Positions 1-5,645 of a DNA stretch of 5,823 nucleotides are shown here, piece by piece. The translations under genes and the position numbers were made by a program. Where the stretch lies: NCBI GenBank assembly GCA_030447125.1, contig JAUJLZ010000137.1, positions 1-5,823 on the forward strand, given 5' to 3'. The notes under the pieces are model-generated. The model was not told the DNA's origin and ran no database searches. It was given only the letters and a program-made list of their open reading frames with translations. Source of the stretch: Acidimicrobiales bacterium. Its GTDB lineage: Bacteria; Actinomycetota; Acidimicrobiia; Acidimicrobiales; CADCSY01. Each line of letters opens with the position of its first letter. The first letter of the stretch is position 1.

Positions 1-2
1 CC

Positions 3-566
3 GCCATCTGGGGTCAGATCGAGCTGGCGGTCGACGATCTGTTGGCTCACCCTGACCCCGCGGTGGTGCGCCAGGTCGAGGAGCTCCTCGACTGGGTTGA
101 TGTCTTCCATCGTGACGGCCTCGGTCGTTTGGTGGAGATGGTCCGGGGTTGGCGAGGCGACTTGTTCCTCAACAGCGTGGCCAGCGACGAGGTGGCGGGA
201 ACGATGTTGGCCACCTACGGGTTGGGCGAGGGTCCAGCGCTGGAAGCGGAGGCCGCCGAGGCCGTGGAGGCTGCCTTGGCCGAGGTCCGCCCCTTGGTGG
301 AGTCACATGGTGGTGCCCTTGAGGTGGACCACGTGAAGGATGGGGTGGTGGCGGTGCGCATGTTGGGGACCTGCGACGGCTGTCCCAGCTCATCGGCCAC
401 CCTCACCTACGGGGTTGAGGCGGCGCTGCGCAACCACTGGCCCAACTTTCGCCGGCTCGAGCTGTTGGATCCGCCGGCCGAAGTCGATCCGGCCAAGGCT
501 GATCTCGAGTGCGTGGCCGCTCCCGAAGCTGGTCCCGTCTCCGTAGAGATCACCTCCCGCCGATGA
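3..566 (+). CDS. NifU-type Fe-S protein of a hydrogenase operon (5' partial)
   Basis: The reading frame is open to the left edge of the window, so 188 codons are visible and the true start lies upstream. The TTG at 42 is in frame but is probably internal. Visible residues 1 to about 90 are mainly helical and include a stretch LLDWVDVFHRDGLGRLVEMV. Residues about 94-155 are a NifU C-terminal-type domain, with the motif GTCDGCPSS. Its two cysteines (codons at 372 and 381) form the CxxC that in this family binds a bridging [4Fe-4S] cluster at a dimer interface. A short acidic, unstructured tail follows. No Rieske-type CxH...CxxH motif is present in the visible part. NifU-domain proteins with a helical N-terminal part of this kind occur in operons of high-affinity [NiFe] hydrogenases, where an electron-transfer or cluster-delivery role has been proposed; that role here is inference. 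The stop codon overlaps the next start (ATGA). The domain call is firm, the hydrogenase link strong from context. Confidence 0.88.
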   Translation, partial: AIWGQIELAVDDLLAHPDPAVVRQVEELLDWVDVFHRDGLGRLVEMVRGWRGDLFLNSVASDEVAGTMLATYGLGEGPALEAEAAEAVEAALAEVRPLVESHGGALEVDHVKDGVVAVRMLGTCDGCPSSSATLTYGVEAALRNHWPNFRRLELLDPPAEVDPAKADLECVAAPEAGPVSVEITSRR

Positions 567-1063
567 GCCTGGATTCCGACGAACTGGTCTACCGCGCTCG
601 TGCCCTCGCCCAGGCGCACCCGCTGACGCCGCTGGCCAAGCGCTACATCGACAAGTCGGTGGGCGAGCAGCGGGCCTCCCAGCCCATTCCCGAGATCGGC
701 ATCTGGGCCGGAGGGGCGTCGATCGACGGGTACTGCCTGCGCCGGGTGGAGGAGGACGACGCCGGCCTCGTCCTGGGCGCGGTCGAGGGCACGGCTTCTG
801 ATCTCGAGGAGCTGGAGGTCGAGGCGTCGAGGATCGCCGCCGAGGTTCGCATCGGTGCCGGCGACTACCTGCTGGGCGACGACGGGCGTACCGTGGCCGC
901 ACTTGACCGCCTGGTCTACTCCCAGGTCGACCGGCGTCTGGAGCACTGGCGGGACTCCGTCGACGAGAAGGGGTGGGCCGAGCTCGAGGAGTACCTGACC
1001 TGGTGGGTCGTCAAGGGCTACGCCTTGCGGATCGCGGAGACGACGATGGGCGCCGTCGCGTGA
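563..1063 (+). CDS. Unrecognised 166-aa hydrogenase-operon protein
   Basis: I do not recognise a family. The ATG at 563 overlaps the stop of the NifU-type gene (ATGA), which fixes the start and suggests coupled translation. The product is acidic and soluble, with no signal peptide or membrane segment and a single cysteine (C58). Residues about 1-35 look helical, about 42-105 mixed with likely beta strands around GIWAGGASIDGYCLRRV, and about 108-166 helical and rich in aromatic residues (EEYLTWWVVKGYALRIAE). One cysteine makes an Fe-S cluster carrier unlikely. Its place between the Fe-S protein and the hydrogenase endopeptidase suggests a role in hydrogenase assembly or as a small partner subunit, but that rests on context only. 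The gene is surely coding, since codon positions are strongly G/C-biased and both ends fit the neighbours. Confidence 0.8.
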   Translation: MSLDSDELVYRARALAQAHPLTPLAKRYIDKSVGEQRASQPIPEIGIWAGGASIDGYCLRRVEEDDAGLVLGAVEGTASDLEELEVEASRIAAEVRIGAGDYLLGDDGRTVAALDRLVYSQVDRRLEHWRDSVDEKGWAELEEYLTWWVVKGYALRIAETTMGAVA

Positions 1064-1106
1064 GCCCCGCCCACGGTGGCGACCCGGCCTCGTCGGGGGG
1101 AGCGCT

Positions 1107-1622
1107 GTGAGGATCCTGATCGCCGGGGTGGGCAACGTGTTGCGCTGTGACGACGCCTTTGGTGTCGAGGTGGCCCGACGGCTGGAGCGCACCTGCCTGC
1201 CTGAGGGGGTCAAGGTGGTGGAGACGGGCATCGCCGGGCTCGCTCTGCTCAGCGAGTTGCAGGAAGGGTGGGACGCGCTGGTGGTGGTCGACGCCGTCGA
1301 TCACCAGCGCTCGCACGGGACCGTGATGTTGATCGAGCCCGAGGTGGTCGACGTCCACCAGCTGAGCTTTGACGAGAAGAACGATGTTCTGGCCGACATG
1401 CACATGGCCACGCCCGAGCGGGTCATGATGTTGGCCAAGGCCCTCGGCGTGCTCCCACCCACGGTGTTGATGGTGGGGTGTCAGATCATCGATCCCGATG
1501 CCGTGGGCGAGGAGATGACGCCGCCGGTTGTCGCCGCCGTCGAGGTGGCCGTGCACGAGGTACTGCGCTACGTCAACGATCTCGTTGCCCCCCCGGGCCC
1601 CATCGACGTACAGTCCGCCTGA
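1107..1622 (+). CDS. [NiFe]-hydrogenase maturation endopeptidase (HyaD/HybD family)
   Basis: This is the nickel-dependent peptidase that removes the C-terminal tail of the hydrogenase large-subunit precursor after the NiFe site is filled, locking the metal in. The 171-aa length is normal for the family. It opens with the family signature ILIAGVGNVLRCDDAFGVEV (residues 3-22). In E. coli HybD the nickel site is Glu16, Asp62 and His93. Here position 16 is Asp, position 62 is Asp within VVVDAVD, and the likely histidine is H99 in MHMATPERVM. The final part, PTVLMVGCQIIDPD, matches the usual core strand. The start is GTG at 1107, preceded by a G-rich ribosome site (GGGGGAG, 1096-1102). A 43-base gap separates it from the gene before, and three bases from the gene after. 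The enzyme is specific for one large subunit, so the matching hydrogenase is probably encoded just upstream of the window. Confidence 0.93.
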   Translation: MRILIAGVGNVLRCDDAFGVEVARRLERTCLPEGVKVVETGIAGLALLSELQEGWDALVVVDAVDHQRSHGTVMLIEPEVVDVHQLSFDEKNDVLADMHMATPERVMMLAKALGVLPPTVLMVGCQIIDPDAVGEEMTPPVVAAVEVAVHEVLRYVNDLVAPPGPIDVQSA

Positions 1623-1625
1623 GCC

Positions 1626-2987
1626 ATGGCACCTGAAGCCGACACCCGCCAGTCCGGGGCGGGGACTCGCCAGCGGGCGATCGCCGATCTCGAAGCGCAG
1701 CTTGCCCGCACACCGCGCGCCACGCGCCCCCACGAGCACGGTGCGTTGGCCTACCGACTCGGTCTGGCCCATGCCGAGGCACCCGGTGGCAGTCCCGAAG
1801 CCAACATGCGCAAGGCGCTGAAGTTCTTCGACATCGCCGCAGCCCTGTTCGACCCCCGCTTCGACCCGATCGAGCACGCCCGGGTGCTCAACGGTGCCGG
1901 AGCCGCCCGGCGGGCGCTGGGCGATCGGGAACGGGCCGTCGGGCTCTTCGAGAAGGCCGCCGAACTGCTCGAGGGCCGCAGCCGCGACGACGAGCGGGCT
2001 GGGGTGCTCAACAACCTGGGCCTGGCCCGTAGTGAGCTCGGACGTCTGGAAGAGGCGGTCGGCGCGTGCGACGAGGCGGCTGAGCTGTTCGACACCACCT
2101 CGGCCGAGGGCCGGCGGGGGCGCGTCGCCACCCTCCACACCCGCGGCTCGGCCCGGGCTGCCATGGGCACCGACGAGAGCCTCGAGGCCGCCCTGGCCGA
2201 CTTCCGCCAAGCGGCCGACGAGCTCGATCCGGAGGAAGCGCCCTATCACCTCGGCCTGGTCCAGCACAGCCTCGGCGTGACCTACAGCGCCTTGGCCACG
2301 CGCCAACCCGAGGAGCGGCCTCGGCTGTTGAGCGAGGCCATCGACGCCTTCCGGGAGTCGCTGACGGTGTTCACCCGCCTGGCCTTTCCGTTCCAACACG
2401 CCCTGGTCAAGCACAACCTGGGCCTGGCCTGGTCGGGCCGGGGGGGTCTCACCAACCTGCGCCGGGCCCTGGCCTCGTTCGAGGACGCCGTGGCCATGTT
2501 CGACCCCCGCATGCACGCTGATGCCTGGCGCCAGTCCTACGCCAGCCTGGAGCGTGGCGAAAAGGAACTGGAGTCGTTGGCGCCGGGCCTGTCCCGCGCC
2601 GAGCACTTCGTCGCTCTGCTGGTCGACGTCGGCGCCGAAGAGAGGAGGGCGTTGCTCCAAGAGCGCCTCAACGCCCTCCTCGCCCTGCCCACCGAAAATC
2701 GTCGTCGTTCCAGCCTGGTGGAGCTGGCCCTGGCCTCGGCCACGCTGACCTTCGAGGAGGCGCGCGCCGTCATCGAGGCCGAGCTTTCGATCCTCATCGA
2801 GTTGCCCACCGAACTGCTCGAGCCCGGGCTCCGCGCTCGCTTCGACGCCCACCGGCGCCTGGAGGACGAGGAGGTCCGAGAGGGCGCCGACCGAGCCCTT
2901 GACCAGGCCATCGGTGATGCCCTGCAGGGGCCGCAGCGCATCTCGGTGCGCGACTTCCTCTACTCGTTGGGTTGGGAACGCCCTTGA
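1626..2987 (+). CDS. Tetratricopeptide-repeat protein, hydrogenase-associated
   Basis: A 453-aa soluble, nearly all-helical protein. About six TPR-like helix pairs can be seen, near residues 38-76, 84-116, 124-155, 164-200, 207-250 and 257-292. The best are the second and third, with VLNxxGxAR...LG..E.AV..x..AAELxx spacing, and the sixth with KHNLGLAWS. Several loops carry short insertions, such as GTDES and RQPEERPR. Residues about 320-453 are a separate helical part, charged and rich in Leu, Glu and Arg, ending in VRDFLYSLGW. There is no signal peptide, membrane segment or catalytic motif. TPR arrays bind peptides or other proteins, so a scaffold or chaperone for hydrogenase subunits is a reasonable inference. 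TPR proteins do occur in operons of high-affinity [NiFe] hydrogenases. The ATG at 1626 lies three bases after the endopeptidase stop and has no clear ribosome site, which suggests coupling. Confidence 0.85.
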   Translation: MAPEADTRQSGAGTRQRAIADLEAQLARTPRATRPHEHGALAYRLGLAHAEAPGGSPEANMRKALKFFDIAAALFDPRFDPIEHARVLNGAGAARRALGDRERAVGLFEKAAELLEGRSRDDERAGVLNNLGLARSELGRLEEAVGACDEAAELFDTTSAEGRRGRVATLHTRGSARAAMGTDESLEAALADFRQAADELDPEEAPYHLGLVQHSLGVTYSALATRQPEERPRLLSEAIDAFRESLTVFTRLAFPFQHALVKHNLGLAWSGRGGLTNLRRALASFEDAVAMFDPRMHADAWRQSYASLERGEKELESLAPGLSRAEHFVALLVDVGAEERRALLQERLNALLALPTENRRRSSLVELALASATLTFEEARAVIEAELSILIELPTELLEPGLRARFDAHRRLEDEEVREGADRALDQAIGDALQGPQRISVRDFLYSLGWERP

Positions 2988-3433
2988 CTGGCACCGGGCT
3001 GCCCCAGGCGCCCGAGGAGGTGGCCAAGGCGTTCGTCGACGCGGTGGCCTGGGGAGAGCACCACAGGGTCTGGGAGTTGCTCTCGAGCGAGGGGCAGACC
3101 ATGGTGCTGCGCCTCGGGGCGACCCGGGGCCTGGACCAGGCCCTCGCGGCTCGATTGCGAGACGGCACTGCGGCCACGGCCGAGCGTGAAGAGTTCCTCA
3201 CCGACCTGGTCAACGGCTTGCGGGCCGACCTCGCCGGCAACGACCTCGACACGCTCGAGGCCGAGCTCGATGCCGACACCCCGAGCAGCGGGGCAGGGAC
3301 GGCGCGGGTGCTGCTCGTGTCACCGCCGCCCGCCGCGTTGCAGCTCCCCGGGCTGCCCTTCGCCTCGGTGGAGCTGACCGAGGAGGCCAGTGGCTGGCGC
3401 ATCGATCGGCTGATCCCTCGGACCAGCAAATGA
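2984..3433 (+). CDS. Small protein, possibly NTF2/SnoaL-like fold
   Basis: A 149-aa protein that I cannot assign firmly. The chosen start is TTG at 2984, which overlaps the TPR stop (TTGA) and has GGGAA six bases upstream (2974-2978). TTG at 2972, four codons earlier, is an alternative. The N-terminal segment (PEEVAKAFVDAVAWGEHHRVWELLSSEG) has the pattern of the first helices of NTF2-like proteins, where a helix and short turn precede a curved beta sheet. The end (LPFASVELTEEASGWRIDRL) resembles the closing strands of that fold, where a tryptophan-containing W+I/V+D+L stretch is common. The middle, residues about 55-100, is helical and acidic. There is no signal peptide and no cysteine. NTF2-like domains bind small ligands or act as protein partners. 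Its function is unknown, and the hydrogenase link is by operon position only. The stop overlaps the next start (ATGA). Confidence 0.72.
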   Translation: MTGTGLPQAPEEVAKAFVDAVAWGEHHRVWELLSSEGQTMVLRLGATRGLDQALAARLRDGTAATAEREEFLTDLVNGLRADLAGNDLDTLEAELDADTPSSGAGTARVLLVSPPPAALQLPGLPFASVELTEEASGWRIDRLIPRTSK

Positions 3434-4179
3434 GTGACGCCGTGGGCGGGCCGCCCGAGACGACCGATCGCTACGGCCGCCCGATGCGCCAGTTCCCGGT
3501 GGTCGTGTCGGCCGGGGCCATGGCCGGGGCCTGGGCCCGTCAAGAGGACGCACCCGCAGGCGCCACGGTCATCGTCGACCAGGAGATCAGCGCGTTGGGC
3601 CGACTCGGGCGCTCCTGGGACCACCCCGCCGCCTCGACCCTCACCATGGCCATGGTGCTGCGCCCACCGTTGTCGCCCGAGCAGGCCGACGTGGTCTGGC
3701 TGGTGGCGGGCCTGGGACTGGCTCAGGGCATCGAAGGCGTCGTGGCCGATCGGGAGCTGGCGACGTGGTGGCCCGACGACGTGGTCGACGCCGCCACCCA
3801 GGACGTCGTGGCCAGCGCCAAGGTCGAGGTCCAACTCGGGCCCGGTGAGGTGCGGGCGGCCGTGGCCACGCTACGGATCGACCTGGCTCTCCTCGGCCTC
3901 GAGGAACCGCAGCGGCGGGAGGCCCTGCTCGAAGCCGTCGTCGGCGCTGTCGACGACGTGGCCGCCACCCTCGCCGAGGGGCCCGAGGCGGCGGCCGCAG
4001 CCTACGAACGCCGCTGCCTGCTGATCGATCGGCGGGTGAAGCTGCGTCTCCTGCCCAAGGGCGAGACCCGGGGGACGGCCCGATCGTTCGACCGCGGTGG
4101 GCGACTGGAGCTGGCGTCGGCCACGGGGATGATCGAACGCATCTCGGTCGACATGCTGCGTAGCCTCGAGGTCGTCTGA
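3430..4179 (+). CDS. Divergent biotin/lipoate-protein-ligase-fold protein, probably not a normal ligase
   Basis: A 249-aa protein with the layout of a biotin protein ligase (BirA type, without the DNA-binding domain). Residues about 45-105 match its core: a strand pair, then ALGRLGRSW (55-63) where BirA has GRGRRGRKW, then LTMAMVLRP and a helix LVAGLGLAQGIEG. WPDD (114-117) stands where BirA has KWPND. Residues about 192-245 match the small C-terminal SH3-like domain, with RRVKLRL, GTARSFDRGGRLEL and a closing strand. Key residues have changed: the Ser-Thr-Asn biotin-site stretch is SAGAM, the Lys before WPN is Trp, Asn is Asp, and the position of the catalytic lysine (KLAGI in BirA) reads VVASA. 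Ligation of biotin or lipoate is therefore doubtful. The ATG overlaps the previous stop (ATGA). The fold is quite likely; the role in a hydrogenase operon is unknown. Confidence 0.75.
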   Translation: MSDAVGGPPETTDRYGRPMRQFPVVVSAGAMAGAWARQEDAPAGATVIVDQEISALGRLGRSWDHPAASTLTMAMVLRPPLSPEQADVVWLVAGLGLAQGIEGVVADRELATWWPDDVVDAATQDVVASAKVEVQLGPGEVRAAVATLRIDLALLGLEEPQRREALLEAVVGAVDDVAATLAEGPEAAAAAYERRCLLIDRRVKLRLLPKGETRGTARSFDRGGRLELASATGMIERISVDMLRSLEVV

Positions 4180-4183
4180 CCTC

Positions 4184-4606
4184 ATGGATGACCCCTTCGT
4201 CCCGCCCTTGGTCGAGCCCACCGGCCCGGCTGTCGACGACGCCAGCGTGCTGCGAAGCTTCGCCCGCAACGAGGCCGCCGGCCACTCCCCCCGCTTCCAC
4301 GTGGAGCGGCCCACGCTGCTGGTCGGGCGCAACGTGGTCGCGGCGCTGCGCATCGGTCCACGCACGGTCCTGGTCAGGGCCGATCTCCCCGAGCGCCTGG
4401 CTGGCGCCAAGAAGGAGGTCGAAGAGGCGCTGGCCGCCGAGGGGCTGACCTGCTTCGACGAGGACACGCTGCTGGCCACTGCTCTTGCCCTCCAGCAGTA
4501 CGGGTTGCGACTGTCGAGCGCCGACCTGTGGGGCGACGACATCGACGACGCCTTCGCCGCCCTGCGCTCGGGTTGCGTCGACGAGCAGGCCGGGCCGTTC
4601 CAATAG
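4184..4606 (+). CDS. Unrecognised 140-aa protein, last gene of the operon
   Basis: I do not recognise a family. The ATG at 4184 is four bases after the preceding stop. Another ATG four bases later is in a different frame and gives a proline- and arginine-rich product typical of an out-of-frame reading. The protein is acidic and soluble, with no signal peptide or membrane segment. Residues about 38-68 look beta-rich (RPTLLVGRNVVAALRIGPRTVLVRADLP), about 70-90 form a helix, and about 92-130 are helical around LATALALQQYGLRL and DDIDDAFAALRSG. Two cysteines, C90 and C131, are not arranged as a metal site. Closeness to the ligase-fold gene suggests a joint task, perhaps as its partner, though nothing in the sequence shows that directly. 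The gene ends 22 bases from the convergent protease gene. Confidence 0.72.
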   Translation: MDDPFVPPLVEPTGPAVDDASVLRSFARNEAAGHSPRFHVERPTLLVGRNVVAALRIGPRTVLVRADLPERLAGAKKEVEEALAAEGLTCFDEDTLLATALALQQYGLRLSSADLWGDDIDDAFAALRSGCVDEQAGPFQ

Positions 4607-4610
4607 CCAC

Positions 4611-4628
4611 GGCGGCCCCTCGGGCGCC
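4611..4628. terminator. GC-rich inverted repeat between convergent genes, candidate two-way terminator
   Basis: The 18 bases GGCGGCCCCTCGGGCGCC can fold on either strand into a stem of seven G-C pairs with a one-base bulge and a loop of three. It fills nearly the whole 22-base gap between two converging stop codons, the usual place for a shared terminator. There is no run of T on either side, so it would be a weak intrinsic terminator by the E. coli model. T-poor terminators of this kind are common in GC-rich actinomycetes. A chance repeat in GC-rich sequence remains possible. Confidence 0.35.
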
Positions 4629-5459
4629 TCAGACCTGCAGCGCCGCTCGGATGGCCGACCGGCCTTGGTCTACGGACATGGCCACGAGGTCAGGCAGGGG
4701 TTGGTCGAGTTGGCGGACCAGCTGGTCGGCGACGTAGTAGCCCACGCGCCAACGGTTGTCGACGAGGCCGGCGCCGAACCACGTCTCCACGGCCGCGGGG
4801 TCGTCGAGATCGTCGGCGAAGCGGGTCAGGAGGTCGTCCCGGTGTTCTTCGCACCACGGGAGCCAGTCGGCGAAGCCACCGTGGCCGTACCAGAAGTACT
4901 CCACTTCGGGTCGATCGGGCACGACCGTGCGGGTGGCCTTGATGGCCATCCCCTCGTAGAAGGCGAGCCAGGCGGCGTCGTCCTCGGGTGGGGCTGAGCC
5001 GAGGGCGATCTCGTGCCAGGCGTGGGTGTCCTCGTGAGCGATGAGCAGCCGCATGCCCTCCTCCTCGTGGAACCATTCGAGGCAGTGGAACAACGTGACC
5101 TCGTCGTCGAGGCGGCCCACATCGGCGTCAGTGGAGAACGAGCCCACCAACAGCACATGTCGGGGAGCAGGGCTCGCCGGCAGGCCCAAGGCCGCTTGCA
5201 CGGCCGGCTCCATCTCCTCGATGAGCCGGCGTTCGACGGGGACCGCAGCACGGACGCGGGTACGAACAGTCGACAGGTCACGCACGACCCCTGCCCGTCC
5301 CTCGGTCGTCCCGTGGCCGTCGTAGTAGGCAGCGAAGACGTCGGGGTGGGCGCCCTCGTAGCGATCGATCCACAGCCGTTCGCGCATCGCCGGGCTTTCC
5401 AGGAACGCGACCCGCGCGAACGCATCGAACGCAGGTGAGGTATCGACGATGTCAGCCAT
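4629..5459 (-). CDS. Putative HExxH zinc metalloprotease (DUF2268-like)
   Basis: A 276-aa protein. Residues 142-146 are HEDTH, which fits the HExxH zinc-binding motif with E143 as the catalytic base, in the helix context RLLIAHEDTHAWHE. About 23 residues later AFYEGMAIKA carries E169, the likely third zinc ligand in an EGxA motif, as in gluzincin-like families of this type. A later stretch, RVGYYVADQLVRQL, also occurs in DUF2268-like predicted zinc proteases. There is no signal peptide or membrane segment, so the protein is probably cytoplasmic. The substrate is unknown. I chose the ATG at 5459: the frame stays open upstream to 5576, but those 39 extra codons lie over the intergenic repeats, begin with TTG and look unlike the rest. 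No ribosome site is evident. The gene converges on the hydrogenase operon and is probably unrelated to it. Confidence 0.85.
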   Translation of the reverse strand: MADIVDTSPAFDAFARVAFLESPAMRERLWIDRYEGAHPDVFAAYYDGHGTTEGRAGVVRDLSTVRTRVRAAVPVERRLIEEMEPAVQAALGLPASPAPRHVLLVGSFSTDADVGRLDDEVTLFHCLEWFHEEEGMRLLIAHEDTHAWHEIALGSAPPEDDAAWLAFYEGMAIKATRTVVPDRPEVEYFWYGHGGFADWLPWCEEHRDDLLTRFADDLDDPAAVETWFGAGLVDNRWRVGYYVADQLVRQLDQPLPDLVAMSVDQGRSAIRAALQV

Positions 5460-5484
5460 GCACGATGGTGGACCGCCCCGGCCT

Positions 5485-5501
5485 CGACCGCAAGGCGGTC
5501 G
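5485..5501. repeat. Perfect 7-base inverted repeat upstream of the protease gene
   Basis: The arms CGACCGC and GCGGTCG flank a three-base spacer AAG, 26 bases upstream of the protease start codon. The repeat could be an operator for a dimeric regulator or a hairpin in the leader of that message. The same GACCGC core recurs at 5471-5476 and, inverted, at 5609-5614 within the same intergenic region. Confidence 0.5.
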
Positions 5502-5540
5502 GTCATGGAGGCGACTGGCATTGGCCCCGTCGGCCGCCCT

Positions 5541-5565
5541 GACTAACTGCAAAGAGCAGCTAGTC
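5541..5565. repeat. 10-base inverted repeat with one mismatch in the divergent intergenic region
   Basis: The arms GACTAACTGC (5541-5550) and GCAGCTAGTC (5556-5565) match at nine of ten positions around a loop AAAGA. The segment is much less GC-rich than its surroundings. It sits between two divergent genes, about 80 bases from each start. It may be an operator or a hairpin in one of the leaders; no T-run follows on either strand, so a simple terminator is less likely. Confidence 0.55.
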
Positions 5566-5595
5566 CTCTTGACCAAAAGATGCAGGTGGACGCCG

Positions 5596-5623
5596 TTCGC
5601 TCAACGGTGCGGTCCGCTAGAGT
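5596..5623 (+). promoter_or_regulatory. Candidate promoter of the zinc-finger gene
   Basis: TAGAGT (5618-5623) fits the actinobacterial -10 pattern TAnnnT. A weak -35-like TTCGCT lies at 5596-5601, with a 16-base spacer. Transcription would begin near 5630, only a few bases before the possible start codons ATG 5632 and GTG 5634, an arrangement typical of leaderless actinobacterial messages. The odd palindrome GCGGTCCGC (5609-5617) abuts the -10 box. The call rests on the -10 match and position. Confidence 0.4.
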
Positions 5624-5645
5624 GACCGACCATGTGGGGGGGCAG

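Noticed and set aside
42..566. TTG at 42 as the real start of the NifU-type gene
   Set aside because: The frame is open further left with a plausible helical sequence, and no ribosome site precedes the TTG, so the gene is cut by the window edge.
1064..1106. A promoter or terminator in the 43-base gap before the endopeptidase gene
   Set aside because: No -10-like hexamer or strong hairpin is visible. The only useful element is the G-rich ribosome site, so I treat the gap as within the operon.
407..1231. Long minus-strand open frame over the NifU-type gene and the next two genes
   Set aside because: It spans the ends of three well-supported plus-strand genes, and its product has no recognisable motif.
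1011..2852. A 613-codon open frame on the minus strand, opposite the endopeptidase and TPR genes
   Set aside because: It is a by-product of GC-biased codon use on the plus strand. Its product is an uneven Gly-, Gln- and His-rich mix with no recognisable domain, whereas the plus-strand products have clear motifs.
5460..5576. A 39-residue N-terminal extension of the metalloprotease starting at TTG 5576
   Set aside because: It overlaps both intergenic inverted repeats, is rich in Arg, Gly, Pro and Cys unlike the rest of the protein, and has no ribosome site.
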